NCBI GenBank assembly: GCA_015680685.1
Contig: MNCI01014206.1
Location: forward strand, 24,584 to 88,583
DNA: 64,000 nt
Direction of reading: 5' to 3'
DNA from: Gnetum montanum
Lineage: Eukaryota; Streptophyta; Gnetopsida; Gnetales; Gnetaceae
In this document: one piece after another, positions 33,394-45,329 of the stretch
Layout of the letters: each line of letters begins with the position of its first letter
How positions within the stretch are numbered: position 1 is the stretch's first letter
The notes under the pieces: model-generated
What the model was told of the DNA's origin: nothing
The model's input: the letters and a program-made list of their open reading frames with translations, nothing else
Database searches by the model: none
Translations under genes and position numbers: made by a program

Positions 33394-34300
33394 GAATCTC
33401 TCAATGGAGGAGGTCCACACCCTTCACTAGAAGATTTTCATTGAGATCATCACCTAGGAGAATGAGGCCCTGAAATATGATAAGGTAAAAAATCACTACA
33501 AGAACTAAGTTGGAATGCTTAAGGAGATCAATGAAAGCAAAGAGGTGATAAAATAAACACAAATTAATAAAATTAAAGTTATTTGACTTAAGAAAATAAA
33601 CACAAATTTTCCAAAAAAAAATGTATGCATATATAAATACAACTTCTTCCATCAGTTTTACTTCATGCCAGAATCCAAAGAAAACTTGAAACTAGTATGG
33701 ATTTATATTGTAAGAAGCAAAAACTTCAGGCAAGTGTCTTGTCTAAACAGAATGCAATTTTCAACCATTGCTAAATGGTTGAAATGGTTTGAGAAGATGT
33801 GCTAATAATTTATGGGAAATATTATGCTGAAGTACAAAATTTAATAGATAATTTAAATTTATATTTAATATTCATAAACATTTTAGAATATCTTGTCACA
33901 TCATCATTTTGCTTATGGTGACATCGACAAGTTAACACTTAAGATAGAGCTTGAATTATAAATATGAAGAAGCAGCAAAAAGAGCACAGAAGGATGCACA
34001 AAGTGTATTACAAGAAAAAAGTAGCAAAGGAGGATGGAAGAGGTAGCAAGAACCGAGATAAAATGAACACTTATGAAGAACCTAGAAAGCACCATTAGAC
34101 AGTTGTCCAAGAAAGCCAAATGCCCCTATGTAGAGCTAAGTGTCAATAGACTTTCTTCTTTGGCTAATAGCAAGGCACTATTAAGCAACAATCTACTTCA
34201 CTCCATTCAGACAAGGACCACAACCTTAACTCCCAAGAAAAAAATAATAGGCAGGCAAAACTTTAAAGAATTAATAAGACCTTTAGTCCCATAAACACCT
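33394..34300 (+). pseudogene. Decayed gag-like coding region, right part
   Basis: Continues the region interrupted at 15918. Segments: SMEEVHTLHQKIFIEII, YDKVKNHYKN and VGMLKEINESKEVIK (33400-33555), a stop-filled AT-rich gap, then YEEAAKRAQKDAQSVLQEKS (about 33963-34022), and finally 34073-34294 with MKNLESTIRQLSKKAKCPYV. The Glu/Lys/Leu pattern suggests a long coiled coil. The function is not recognised. Joining the two halves across element C gives one coherent helical protein, which supports the element C boundaries. Confidence 0.4.
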
Positions 34301-34853
34301 AATAAAGACAAACAATGAACATGAGGTCATGCATTTCTGGTACAAGGAAAAAATGCCTACTTGCATTTGTTCTATTCTCTCGCCTACATAGTGAGTAACC
34401 CATTTTATCATCTTGCTTGTGGGATTTATTTTAGGATGTTGGGTTGTGTGAGCCAGTCAGGCCACTATTTATCTATCAGGCCTCAATCACTGCAAGTGGT
34501 CCAATACCACACCATGTCTTTTTCCCTGATTCTCTGCTTAGTTAGCAATTACAGGATCTTTTACCCCTTCTTGTTTCTAGGTGTGTCTCCATTGGCGACA
34601 TTGCCATTTTTTGTACTTTCTAAATTTTTTCTATACATAAAAGATCCCAACCTTTCCACACCCATGACCCCCCACCCATCCCACAAAAAAAACATCATAC
34701 AAAACAGGAATTGATGAACTAAAATGCAAAGCAAAATATTTGAAGCATTTAAAGAACCATATAAAAATATTAAAGTACCTTGAGTAAGTAAAGTCATCAT
34801 GTCACAACACATAGATCATACATTCCAATCATCAAGGTTTAGACAATGTAGTC
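34301..34853. other. Unassigned sequence before element D
   Basis: No domain recognised. Contains an open frame at 34361-34714, rich in hydrophobic residues, with no recognisable family. Confidence 0.3.
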
Positions 34854-37320
34854 TGTAATGAACCACTTGTCCTTGAGTTTTTGCATTAACGATTGTAATA
34901 GTCTTTTGGTGTGTTTGTGTGCATGTTTTGTGGACAAGCTATGTGTGTGCTTTGGTGGAAAAGGCTAATTCAAATAGTAATAAATTTATTGACCATATTT
35001 TTTATGTATTATGATTAAATATTTAAATACTTTATGCACAAGAAATATGTTTTAAAATACACACTGGGAATGTTTTAGAATAATAATAATAAATGATATA
35101 TGGGAAAACAAAATATTTTTTTGTTCTATTTCAACAGAGATGCTGAGAAACAGAGGACAATGCTCTAAGGTGTACCTCAAGAGCTAAAACAGGTATGTTG
35201 AAATGCAAATGAATGTTCATATTAAGGAACTTGACCTATGAATCAAGTTGGAGGAACCTGACCCATGAATCAGGAATACTTTGTGTAAATACTGTAGCTT
35301 TATATTTTATTTTATCTAAATGTGATGCATTACTCTTTTTAGTTTAAAATAGTAGAATATAAGTACCCTCTCCATTGCTGTAGAAAGGTCACGTGATGAC
35401 CTTTCAGGGATCGTAAGATGATGGGAAAATTCACATTGCTAATGACCTAAAAAGGAAGGTGCCTTATTTGATTATGTATCTTGAATTGCCCTTGTCATGA
35501 ATCTATTTGAAAACTCTTTCCTTGCATCTTATGACAACTCTAAATGATAATGAGATAGATATTATGTTGGAATGATCAAGAGGAATTGAACCTGAGATCT
35601 AGCAAAATCTGAATTCTAAAATATCAAAAATTATTATTTAGGAATTAAACTTGCAACCTGTGAATATACATACTTTATTGATTTTATTATAATGATCATG
35701 AAGAGAATTGAACTCATGATTCATGGTTGAAAAGAGAGAGAAAGAGAGAGATAACTTTAAAAAGAAAGAAAAGAATATGAACAGTCCCCAACAAGTCAGT
35801 TATAAGAAACCATTCATTATCCCTTATTCCACCTACAAATAGGAAGAACTTTAAAAATAAAGAAAAGAATACGAATAGTCCCCAAGAAGTCAATTACAAG
35901 AAACCATTCATTATCCCTTATTCCACCTACAAATAGGAAGAGGAGGAGAGAAAAAGTAGCTTTGCAGAACACAAAAAAAAAAAAGAAGGATACATCAAAA
36001 AGAAGGGAGAGAAGACTGTCGCTACTACAAGAGATAGCAAAGAGGAAGAAAACAAGTGTGGCATAACAATCCAATATTTAGATAATTCTTCCTAGTAAGC
36101 AAGATATGTAAGCAAGGACGTAAAATGATCCATCTTTGTTATGTTTGATCATGGCTAGCAAGGGCTAATTTTCTCACACTTTTCTCTTGCTTAACCATCT
36201 TCACAATGCTTGTATGAAAATATCAAGATTGTTGTTGTAAGCTTAGACTTATATTTTTTGTTTGATCTTTCAGCCCAACCTTTGCACTCTTGCACTCTCA
36301 TGCTTGAAAGAGTGGGATGAGAGTTGTTTCTGTAACAATTCAAAAACACCCATAATGATTTGGGGCATTTATCGCAAAGGATTGCCAAGGAAAATATCAA
36401 GATTATTGTTATAATCTTAGACTTATTTCTTTTGGATCTCTCCGCCCGTCCTCAGCACTCTCATGCCTAAAAGAGTGGGATGAGAGTTGTTTCTATAATG
36501 ATTCAAAAAACCCATAATGATTTGGGCCATTTTTGGCAAAGGATTGTCAACAAGGGCTATGGATCCCTGATGTGAGGATTGGTACTGCTAACAGAAAGGG
36601 AGAGTATCCTTGGGTCCATCGATAATTTTGAATTGTTGAATTCTTGGATTTTGGTTGGAATTCGATTGATAAACCCTCCCCTTTTAAATGCATAACTCTT
36701 GGACCTGAATCTTGAATTATACTTATTTTCTTTCTACACTTTCTCAAGTCTGATTTTAATATCTTTCTATAAGTTGATGGAGTGGGGGAAAACCTATGAT
36801 GTTAACTTATGGTTATGATCTAGCTATTCTCTGCTATTGAACATATGAATTTCCTAATTTATGATTACTGGTAAAATGGTTACAATAGTTAAATTCAGAT
36901 CTTGTTTTTGTGTGGCTGGAAATTATAAAATATTTTTATGTGATTGAACAATTATGAGATTATTATTTTATCTGCTTATGTGGTCATTTCTTTGGTTTTC
37001 AAGCACGCAAATGATCTTGATTAAATATTGCTTTCTAAGTTGAATGATAAAAAGCTTTTATCTTTTAATTTGATGCATCTTACACAGATATTTTATTATG
37101 CCTATTTCTTTTTAAAATTATCTCTTAATTATTAAATTAATATTGATTGGCCTATTTCAGAGCTAGATCTAGGCATTATTGATCTCGTTTTAAATTTTAA
37201 AGGTTAATGCTACTTTGATTTTTGTTGAAAGAAAGCCACCTAGGCATTTTATTCTTTCAACTTTCTTCTTTTTAGGGGACTTTGACTGCTAGCTCTTGCT
37301 CCCTATGAGTGGGTGTTACA
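34854..37320 (+). repeat. 5' LTR of element D
   Basis: 2,467 bases. Matches 40898-41024 joined to 49624-52085. Internal tandem repeats: a roughly 94-base unit with CAGTCCCCAACAAGTCAGTT (two copies, about 35770-35940), and a roughly 160-185-base unit with GGGATGAGAGTTGTTTCT (two copies, about 36222-36548). Confidence 0.9.
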
Positions 37321-37321
37321 T

Positions 37322-37336
37322 TTTGGTATTAGAGCT
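37322..37336 (+). promoter_or_regulatory. Primer-binding site of element D (initiator tRNA-Met)
   Basis: TTTGGTATTAGAGCT, one or two bases after the LTR end. The standard plant site is TGGTATCAGAGC, and the C-to-T change is a typical decay transition. Confidence 0.8.
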
Positions 37337-37449
37337 AGGTTTGGCTTTCTTTTACATTCCTTGAAAACTCTTATGAAGCCTAAATTTGTGCATTGCTTGA
37401 TGTGGTGTTGTTCTATCTTTCACATGCTACAACAAATGTTCCAACATGA

Positions 37450-37815
37450 TTGCAATATCAAGCATCAATCCAAGAAATGATAGGTCTCATTCATTTTCAA
37501 TCTGTTACCATTCTTTTCGACAGTGGATCAACAAATTCATTTATATCAAATTCCTTGGTTAAAAGATTAGGGAGTAAAATTCATCTCTTACCATATATGA
37601 GAAAAGTGGAATTAGCTTTAGGTGACCATAAAGCCTTAGAATGTTTTGTGCCTAGTTGTGAAATAAGAATCATGAATCAACCTTATATTATGGACTTCCT
37701 TGTTATGAATTTGGGATCATACAATGTGATTTTGGGTATGGATTGGTTGGTAAAAAAAACAAGGCAAAAATTGATTGTGGACAAAACTACACAAAAATTA
37801 ACAATGGAGAAATAA
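37450..37815 (+). pseudogene. Retropepsin-like protease of element D
   Basis: Open for 121 codons. HFQSVTILFDSGSTNSFISN contains an intact DSG active site, and YNVILGMDWLVKKTRQKL is the Tekay/Del-type ILGMDWL motif. It sits only about 130 bases after the primer site, so gag has been deleted upstream. It would have cleaved the polyprotein. The missing gag and RT make the element non-autonomous even though this domain is well kept. Confidence 0.85.
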
Positions 37816-38713
37816 ACTAGAAAACTTTCTATCAGCCTTATTATTGCTCAAGAAAAATTATTTCTGTAAAACAAATGGCACAAGAGATTAAAACTACAAA
37901 AGCAACAATTTTGATCAGGTTGTATGTAGCTAATAGTGATGGTGATTACCAACAAGAGAGAACATCGCTGGACTATGTAGTTGTCAATGAATTTAAAGAT
38001 GATGATGGATCTTGCACATTTAAATCAGTTTCTTTGAAAATATCTTTGGTTGCTCCTTTTAAAATTCACTTTCGTTTCTCTTTGCTATGAATTTTTACTT
38101 TTATTTCTCAATAGACTTTGTATGTTCTTTTTTCATCTTTAGTAGAATGTAGATGAATTAATTGAAAAGAAAGAAATATATTCAACTTAAGCTTGATAAA
38201 GAAGCAAAGACACATATACTAAAACAAAGCTTAAAAGAAGTATTGTTAACAAAGTAAAGCTCTAAGATGAAAACAAACTATTTACATTTTTTGTCGTGTT
38301 AAAGAAGATATGTTTGCTTCTGCACTTTTTGAATAGATGCAAAGCAAAAATGAGTTAAATTGTAGTGAAATAAATGAAACACACATTGTAGTTGCTAATC
38401 AATAGTTGAAATGTACTGCAATGTGATCTTTTAGGTGTAACCACATTCCTAGTCATTCGTGTAAGTGTGTTAGTAGTTGTCATTTTTTTAAAAAAATACT
38501 CATTCATTCACTTACTGGGGCCAGTCAACATTGGGTGGCCATTGATTATACTATAGGCACTTGCCATAGTAAACTCAAGCCTCTTAGGGAAATAATTATT
38601 TACTAGTCATAGAGATTTAAAACAATTTATTTATGGCATCAAATACAATAGCTATGATTCTCCAAATGAATGGACATGTGTTTTGGATGAATAATAACAC
38701 TTGGAAATCAAGC
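37816..38713 (+). other. Decayed linker, RT missing
   Basis: A short readable tail after protease (37816-38090) including EFKDDDGSCTF, then AT-rich DNA. Near 38527-38605 one frame reads WVAIDYTIGTCHSKLKPL, faintly like a copia protease (W.IDSGAT.H....). No RT motif is present. Confidence 0.35.
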
Positions 38714-39345
38714 TGATAAGGTTTATATATAAAGAAATATTTCTAACAAGAGATATATAATACAACATTGATATAGAAGTAGAATCTGTTACAGGTAAAC
38801 ACAAGTAAGGGATAATAGATTGAGTAGAAGGTTTATGTGTCTAAGTAATAGAAACATAAGTAGGAATCCATCCATAAGGTACGACTAAGTGAATAATTGT
38901 TCTATAGTCTAAGAATAAGATATTTGTACTATAGTAAATTTTGTGTATTGTTTGAATTATTATATTCATGCATCCAAGTATTTTTGGTTAAAAGATCCTA
39001 AAGGGTTTATATTAATAGTTCAAACTTCAACATGGTGTTAGAACAAATTTCTAGAAATATAGGAGATGATAAAAAAAAATGAAGAAGAAAAGTTGTTAGA
39101 GAAAGTAATGAATACTCATAAATGGAGGAATTTCAAAATTGATATAAGCAATACATCAAAAGTTGAGAAATCCAAACACATGGATAGTAGTTTCATCTAC
39201 AAAAAGAAGGGGCACAAGTACCAAGATTGTTAGTTCAACCGAAAGAACACAAGGGTAGTAAAGGCACAATAATGGATAATATAGAAAAAGATGAGCAACA
39301 AAGGAAATAAAAAATTGAGTGAATATGTGAGGAATGATCTAATAA
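38714..39345 (+). mobile_element. Possible copia fragment (LTR, primer site, gag zinc knuckle)
   Basis: 38714-39032 begins TG and ends CA and is followed at once by TGGTGTTAGAAC (39033-39044), close to the tRNA-Met primer site TGGTATCAGAAC used by copia elements. About 150 bases on, the translation gives YKKKGHKYQDC, resembling the CCHC knuckle of copia gag with its first Cys lost. No second LTR was found. It would explain why the interior of element D lacks gag-RT. Confidence 0.35.
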
Positions 39346-39759
39346 ACAAATTAGAAGATGATTATACAATTACAGTAAGTGATGTCTTTTCTTTGTTCAG
39401 TGACCATGGGAAAAGAATGAGCTGTACAAATTGAATGATTGGCTTTTAATGTACAAGGCATATTACAAAAAAAATAAAGAAGTCTTTAAACCATTAGTTC
39501 GTTTGTTATTGGTGGAACTACAACTATCGCATGAGACATATGTTGATATAAAGGAGTTTGTGAAGTTGTAGAAATTAAAAAAGTCTTGGTTAAGATGAGA
39601 TATCTGTACTGCACAGTTAAGATAAACTGGCAATTCTATCTGCAGCCAAATTAGTAGAGTTTGATAAATCGGTGTTGTTTTTAGAAAGAAAAGGGTGTGT
39701 CTATAAGTGATGCCTTGATGGCTTAGTAAGGTGGTGTGTTCCTGATGAAAGCGAAGGCT
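39346..39759. other. Unassigned, decayed
   Basis: AT-rich with stops in all frames; only faint similarity to a pre-integrase region. Confidence 0.3.
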
Positions 39760-40890
39760 TAACATCAAGTACCAACAGGTCTTTTACAACCACACCATAT
39801 TCCAAAATGGAAATGGGATGAGATTGGAATAGATTTTATTGTTGGGTTACCTAAAGTTCTTGGAGGATATGATTCCATAATCATCGTAGTTAATAGGCTG
39901 ACAAAGTCATCACACTTCATCCAAGTGAAATCAAATTACGATGCTAGAAAGATTGCAAAAATTTATATTCAAGAAATAGTTAGATTGCATGGCATACCTA
40001 AGAAAATCATATCAGATAGGAATCCAAAGTTTACATCTCATTTTTGGCAAGCTATCTAGCAAGCTCTTGGAACAAAACTAAATTTCAGCACAACCTATCA
40101 TCCACAAACTGATGGTCGAGCTAAAAGAATAAATTAGGTGTGGAAGATCTTTTAAGAACCAGTGTATTGGATCATCATAAAACTTGGGATAATGTATTGC
40201 CCTTAGTAGAATTTTCCTACAATAATAGCTACAAAAGCACTATTGAAATGGCACCTTATGAAGCCTTGTATGGTAGAAAATATAGAGTTCCTAACTCTTG
40301 GGATCAACCTGAGGAAAAATTGATTTTTGGGCCTAAGATGATTTTGGATTTGTAGCTAAAGGTGAATTAAATTAAAGAGAGACTAAAGCAAGCACAAGAT
40401 AGACAAAAGAGTTACATAGATAATAAAAGAAGGGACCTAGAATTTCCTGTTGGAGATAAAGTATTCCTAAAAGTTCAACCCTTTAAAAATTTCATTAGAG
40501 GTGTTAAAAGGAACAAACTTAAACCTAGATTTATTGGTCCTTTTAAAGTCTTAAAGAAAATTGGTCATGTTGCTTATAGAATAACTTTACCTTCTAGTTT
40601 ATCATATTTACATAATGTTTTTCATGTTTCTATGTTAAGGAGGTATGTTTATGATCCTAAGCATTTCTTGCGATGGGAAAACCTTCAAGTTAGCCCAAAT
40701 TATACTATCCAAGTTTAACCAATCCAAATTTCAAACCAGAGGGTGCTCAATATTAAGCATCGCACACTGCACCAAGTTCAGTTGGATTGGAATGAGGATG
40801 GATTTGAAACCTCTTGGGAGATGGAGGATGTGGTTAGAGAGAGCTACCCTCACCTATTTAAACATTTTCAAGAGGAAATGTCTTAAGGGA
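39760..40890 (+). pseudogene. Integrase of element D
   Basis: The translation gives GLLQPHHIPKWKWDEIGIDF (first catalytic Asp, about 39780-39838), RLTKSSHFIQVKSNYDA, GIPKKIISDRNPKFTSHFW (second Asp, with Asn for Gly, about 39990-40050), YHPQTDGRAKRIN (about 40098-40137; Glu of GQ.E replaced by Lys) and WDNVLPLVEFSYNNSYKSTI. The C-terminal part has EFPVGDKVFLKVQPF and RNKLKPRFIGPFKVLKKIGH (about 40440-40560), then YLHNVFHVSMLRRYVYDP. These are Tekay/Del landmarks. The frame shifts near 40139, and stops end it before the polypurine tract. Confidence 0.85.
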
Positions 40891-40897
40891 GGAAGAA
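40885..40897 (+). promoter_or_regulatory. Polypurine tract of element D
   Basis: AAGGGAGGAAGAA immediately before the 3' LTR start at 40898. Confidence 0.75.
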
Positions 40898-41024
40898 TGT
40901 AACAAACCACTTCTCCTCGGGTTTTTGCATTAACGATTGTAATAGTCTTTTGGTGTGTTTGTATGTATGTTTTGTGGACAAGTTATGTGTGTGCTTTGGT
41001 GGAAAAGGCTAATTGGAATTGTAA
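40898..41024 (+). repeat. 3' LTR of element D, first piece
   Basis: Matches the first 125 bases of the 5' LTR (TTTTGCATTAACGATTGTAA, shared exactly) and stops at GGAATTGTAA, where the Helitron begins. Confidence 0.88.
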
Positions 41025-41545
41025 CTAGCTTATTTATATATTTATAATATATATCTATAAATTGGCCAAGAGAATCTTATTAGTTTACAAGTAAAAAGTT
41101 CCTTGAGTAAAAAATTTCATGACTTCTGGACAAAGAACAAGATTTAAAAACCCAAATTTTCATGTCTTCTGGACAAAGAACAAGAGTTCTGTACCTTAAT
41201 TTTCCTAAGGATGGGTTTTCTGAAAAAGAAAATTTCATGAATTAATGTATGCTCTCACCCTCAGCCGAATTTGTTGAGATTGTTGAGAGTGAGAGCATAA
41301 ATTTGGCCGTGAGTGAGAGCATACACTAATTCATGGAATTTTTTTTCAAAAAACCCATCCTTAGGAAAAATAAGGTACCGAACTCTTGTTCTTCATTCAG
41401 AAGGCATGAAAATTTGGGTATTTAAATCTTGTTCTTCATCCAGAAGTCATGAAATTTTTTACTCAAAGAACTTTTTACTTGTAAACTAATAAGATTCTCT
41501 TGGTCAATTTATAGATATATATTATAAATATATAGCTAAGCTAGT
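41024..41545. repeat. 522-bp foldback at the Helitron 3' end
   Basis: The left arm 41024-41258 (from ACTAGCTTATTTATATATTT) and right arm 41313-41545 (to AATATATAGCTAAGCTAGT) are reverse complements over about 235 bases with roughly 90 percent agreement by eye and a 54-base loop. The arms share CTTCTGGACAAAGAACAAG and GGTTTTCTGAAAAAG-type words. It could be a MITE-like foldback or a giant terminal hairpin of the Helitron. The outer CTAG is shared with the Helitron end. No clear target duplication of its own was found. Confidence 0.8.
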
Positions 41546-41752
41546 GATCACCAGTCATCTTCTGCTGTAGCGATGATTTAAACATAACAGATAGAAATAT
41601 TATAAGACCATGGAATGCTTTATTGAATGATCATAACCATGTTGTAATACAATAGAAATGATCAATGTACAAACTTGCGTAATTGAAAATGTATAGTTAC
41701 AAATGATCTGACATTCAAAATAGTAAAAATTAGTTGACAGAAAAGAATGAGA
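41546..41752 (-). other. 3' untranslated part of the Helitron gene
   Basis: Between the helicase stop and the foldback. AT-rich, no motif assigned. Confidence 0.4.
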
Positions 41753-43240
41753 TCATTCTTCATTATATTTAATGCATTGCTCTTCATCCAATCTACTTTG
41801 AAGGTGCGAAGCCTTAAATATCTTGATATATCTTTCTTTGGAGATCAGAGGGAATATCTTCAAACTATCAATACTGATCACTCGAGATAGTGCCACAAAT
41901 GTAAGACCTATTTTTTCTCTACTACCAACATCTATATAGGCTTTCTCCAATGTCATTCCCTATAACTTATGTATCGTTAAAGCCCATGTTAATCTAAGTC
42001 GGAGTTGGCGAGATCCTCCACGTATGATTGGTGGAATGGGTACTTGTCGAGGATGTTCATTATCATATGGTACTCCAATATAGGAGTCAAACTCAACGAT
42101 GACATACGATGGCAACTATGGAGGTTGATAGTGTGGACTATATATTATTTTCTTAATGACTCCACATGCACCATTAACCAATCCTGCTTCTGGCCATGGA
42201 TTAATAGTTAGCATAGCCCTTCCATCCTCACAAATGAACACTACTCAGTCCAATTCTCCTTCTGAACCATCCCAAAATTTCACACCATTTTTCCTTCTAT
42301 CTACTATGCACTATGCAACTGGCTTCTGCATTTTGAGCAATATTTTTTCATTATGCATATGCACTTTATCCTTTGTATCAAACAAATGCATAGAATCCTC
42401 AAATCCATCTCACCCATTCGATGTTGATGAAAGTTGCATTCTTAGGCTTAAAAAGTCATAATCCTCATCATTCATCTTTCCTTCTCGTATATTCATCAAA
42501 ACTTCTTTAAATCTCTGTTGTTGCAAATCATCATCCCTTTTTTGATACACAGCATCCAAGGTTACAAATTTATTGAATGCAAACCACAAATTCTTCACAT
42601 GCATCTGAGATGATATGTACAGTATAACATCTTTAACAGGTGGAAGCTGTGGAAGATCTCCAATGGGTATCATAGATCTACCACCAAAGTTATCTAAACG
42701 ATTATCTGGAAATATTTTCTTAAGCCTTCAATCAATGCTACTAAGAAATTTTCCACCTATGAAACTCATTTTATCTATAATAATATACTTTAAGTATTTG
42801 TATTTATTTTTCAACGATGACCAAGTTGATGCGGCCAATGGTTTGTAATCTCTGATTCCAATCTTCAACGTAGAATGTACTGTAGTTGCACTAATATTAT
42901 ATGCTACAGCACCAGTAGGGGAGAGCACCAATAAGCTATTCTTTCTGGATGAGCAAGTTCGACAAAATTCTTTACGAATCGTATCAATGAGATATGATTT
43001 TCCTATGCTTGCTATACCTTGAATAATCATCAATAGAGGAGAAACTTCATCCATTTCGAGTTGTTGCATATAAAGATAGCCAATGATAATCTTGCATTTC
43101 TTCTGTTGAAATCCTAGAGAAGATATGTCCACCTGATTTTCATTATTTTTTGAATGTGTTATTATCCCATGTGATCTATGACCATGAACAAAAGATGTAG
43201 CAATCTTTGCAACATCTTCTCCCGGATAGCTAGCTGACAA
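41753..43240 (-). pseudogene. Helitron PIF1-like helicase
   Basis: Minus-strand segments in order: MIIQGIASIGKSYLIDTIRK (Walker A GxxxxGKS intact, about 43030-42975), LLVLSPTGAVAYNISATTVH, YLKYIIIDKMSFIGG (Walker B; plant Helitrons have IIDEMSM, so Glu is replaced by Lys), FGGRSMIPIGDLPQLPPV (motif III), and at 41956-41753 MTLEKAYIDVG...GLTFVALSRV (motifs V-VI). It would unwind DNA during rolling-circle transposition. The frame is broken between 42728 and 42673, and a stretch before 41956 has several stops. Coupled to the Rep domain upstream in one polyprotein, as in other plant Helitrons. Confidence 0.88.
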
Positions 43241-44225
43241 TTTGTTCTATCTATCTTGATCTCTTAATGTAAGCATTTCAAGTTCACTTCATTGAAAATG
43301 AGTTGATGTAAGTATATGTTGATTTAGTACTTCAAAATCATATTCAATACCATACTATCTTTCTAGAATAATATATGTATACTGCCTCTCTTCCTCACAA
43401 GCACATTCAAACTCTTCATCAAATGTCTCCTCTTCCAATTCATAGATGTGTCAAATAAAAATCCATTTTTATTCAATTTCTTCATCATTTCTTCCCAGAT
43501 CATGTTTGACATCTCTAAAAGGATAGTGTAGTAACAGTTGCATCCAACAGTAATCTATCCATTTCTCCTCTCCTACTCTTGGAGCTACTCTAAATTTTGG
43601 AAAAGTTCTTACAACAATTGGTCATAGTCGAGGCTTCCACACTGGTAGCTCTCTTTTCTTGAAGATAAAGGTAAAATATTTTGTAGAATTCAACAATGAA
43701 ACTCCTTCCATTTCTAGTGGTCTCTTTTGATATGCATTGATAAGGGTTGTATATGGTTCTAGTTCCTCATCTCCATCTAGATCTGGTATAACTCTTTTAT
43801 ACATATCTCTAGACACATTTATAGTATCAAATAGTCGACTGCATTCAACTAATGAAAGTTCATATAGCATATGACAAACCTCCATGGCACCTATGTCTCT
43901 ATCAGCTGCAACATCCATCATGAGTCTTTTGTATGCAATCAATGTGTTTTCTTCATGGTTTCGAGATTCGGCAATACGAAGTAATAAATCATGAAAGCAT
44001 CTTGACTTCTTTTCAAATTTTGCTGCATATTTTGCAATATATTTAATAACATATTTGTCAAGGACCAGTTGAAAGTCTATGTTTGCTCTCCATGTTTGAA
44101 GGATCATTCTATTATGAACATTCAACCTTAGATCATTTTGACGTGGTTCATATGTAACATGATTTTTGTTTTTTGGATCTTGAAAAAGAACTGATTAAGC
44201 TCGCAATGGCCATGGAACATTATAC

Positions 44226-44322
44226 CTAAGGTAATAAATTGAAGTTATAAAATTATTTTCCTAGAACCCATACATTCATGATGCAAATAAGAATCTAGGT
44301 ATTTAGAGAAATATAATTGTAC
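44226..44322 (-). other. Intron in Helitron Rep (between HMQVCR and YNVPW)
   Basis: On the minus strand the exon ends TTTGTAG, then GTACAATT...TTACCTTAG, and the exon resumes GTATAATGTTCC. Splicing restores CRYNVPWPLRA, the conserved Helitron sequence. 97 bases. Confidence 0.75.
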
Positions 44323-44489
44323 CTACAAACTTGCATATGATTTCGGATTCTTAAACATGCTTCTCTCTTACATTGTGTGTGTCACTGAACTGAATTTAAG
44401 AGCTCATCATAATTAATGTCAAGATCCATGAATTGCAGTTGTTCACTTTGAATTTCGCATAGATGCATAGGATTATTAACACATTGCAT

Positions 44490-44592
44490 CTACAAATGAA
44501 GGATTTGTATAATTTTTATAATGGTTCTTTCAAATAACCTAAACAATTTTCTAACATTTAAAATAAATATGTAGAAATTCCAAACAACTTAC
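44490..44592 (-). other. Intron in Helitron Rep (between GISNH and MQCVNNPMH)
   Basis: Donor GTAAGT after CCAATCAT, acceptor TTTGTAG before ATGCAATG. Removing its 103 bases keeps the frame and joins NHMQCVNNPMHLCE. Confidence 0.8.
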
Positions 44593-45241
44593 ATGATTGG
44601 ATATTCCATCTTGATTGAATTTACTATTCCATGCATTTGTTATTGCATCAAAAAACTCTCTCACCTTTCTAACTGCTTCTTGGTCATTCCAATCAAGTTC
44701 TTCTATGTTTGGAGCTCCCTTGATCCAAAGAAAGCCATGGACATGTGGTGATCCCCTATGTTGCCATTCATATCTTGACCAGTGATCAACCACATCAAAT
44801 TCTTGAAATAAAATCATTTTTCGAAATGCCTTATGTCGAAGATGCATAAACTCAGCAATTATATGTGGGTTCTTAATAATATTTTTCATTTTCCACTCTC
44901 TTACCTCAAAAACATTTTGTGGGGGTTCTGTAGGCATTACCTTATGTAGATCTGGCTAATAAAGATCTACTGCACTCAGAGTAAAAAAAAAAATAGTTGG
45001 TGCACCCAACTCATTTATCATATCAAACAACTGCGCATTGCATTTTCTCAAGTACGAAGGTGTTCCTCGTATCGTTGTTCCAAATCTTATCAAATTATCA
45101 ATAAAATTATCTGATGGTGCATTTTGTAATCCTTCACGTAATTCTTGGATTGTTAATGGTGCTTTTGTAATATTTTTTTTGAAGAATACTGATGTTGATT
45201 TCAGTGCACGATGTCTCGTTATCATGTTATAAATGTGATAC

Positions 45242-45329
45242 CTGAAAATAAAAATAAAATTCCTATGTAATTAGTTCATAAGATGTCAAGAACATGAATG
45301 TTATTTAGCAATGTAAATGTAATTAATAC
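45242..45329 (-). other. Intron in Helitron Rep (between GRHKRFR and YHIYNMI)
   Basis: Donor GTATTA after AGATTTAG, acceptor TTTATTTTCAG before GTATCACATT. 88 bases; the frame is kept through RHKRFRYHIYNMITRHRA. Confidence 0.8.
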
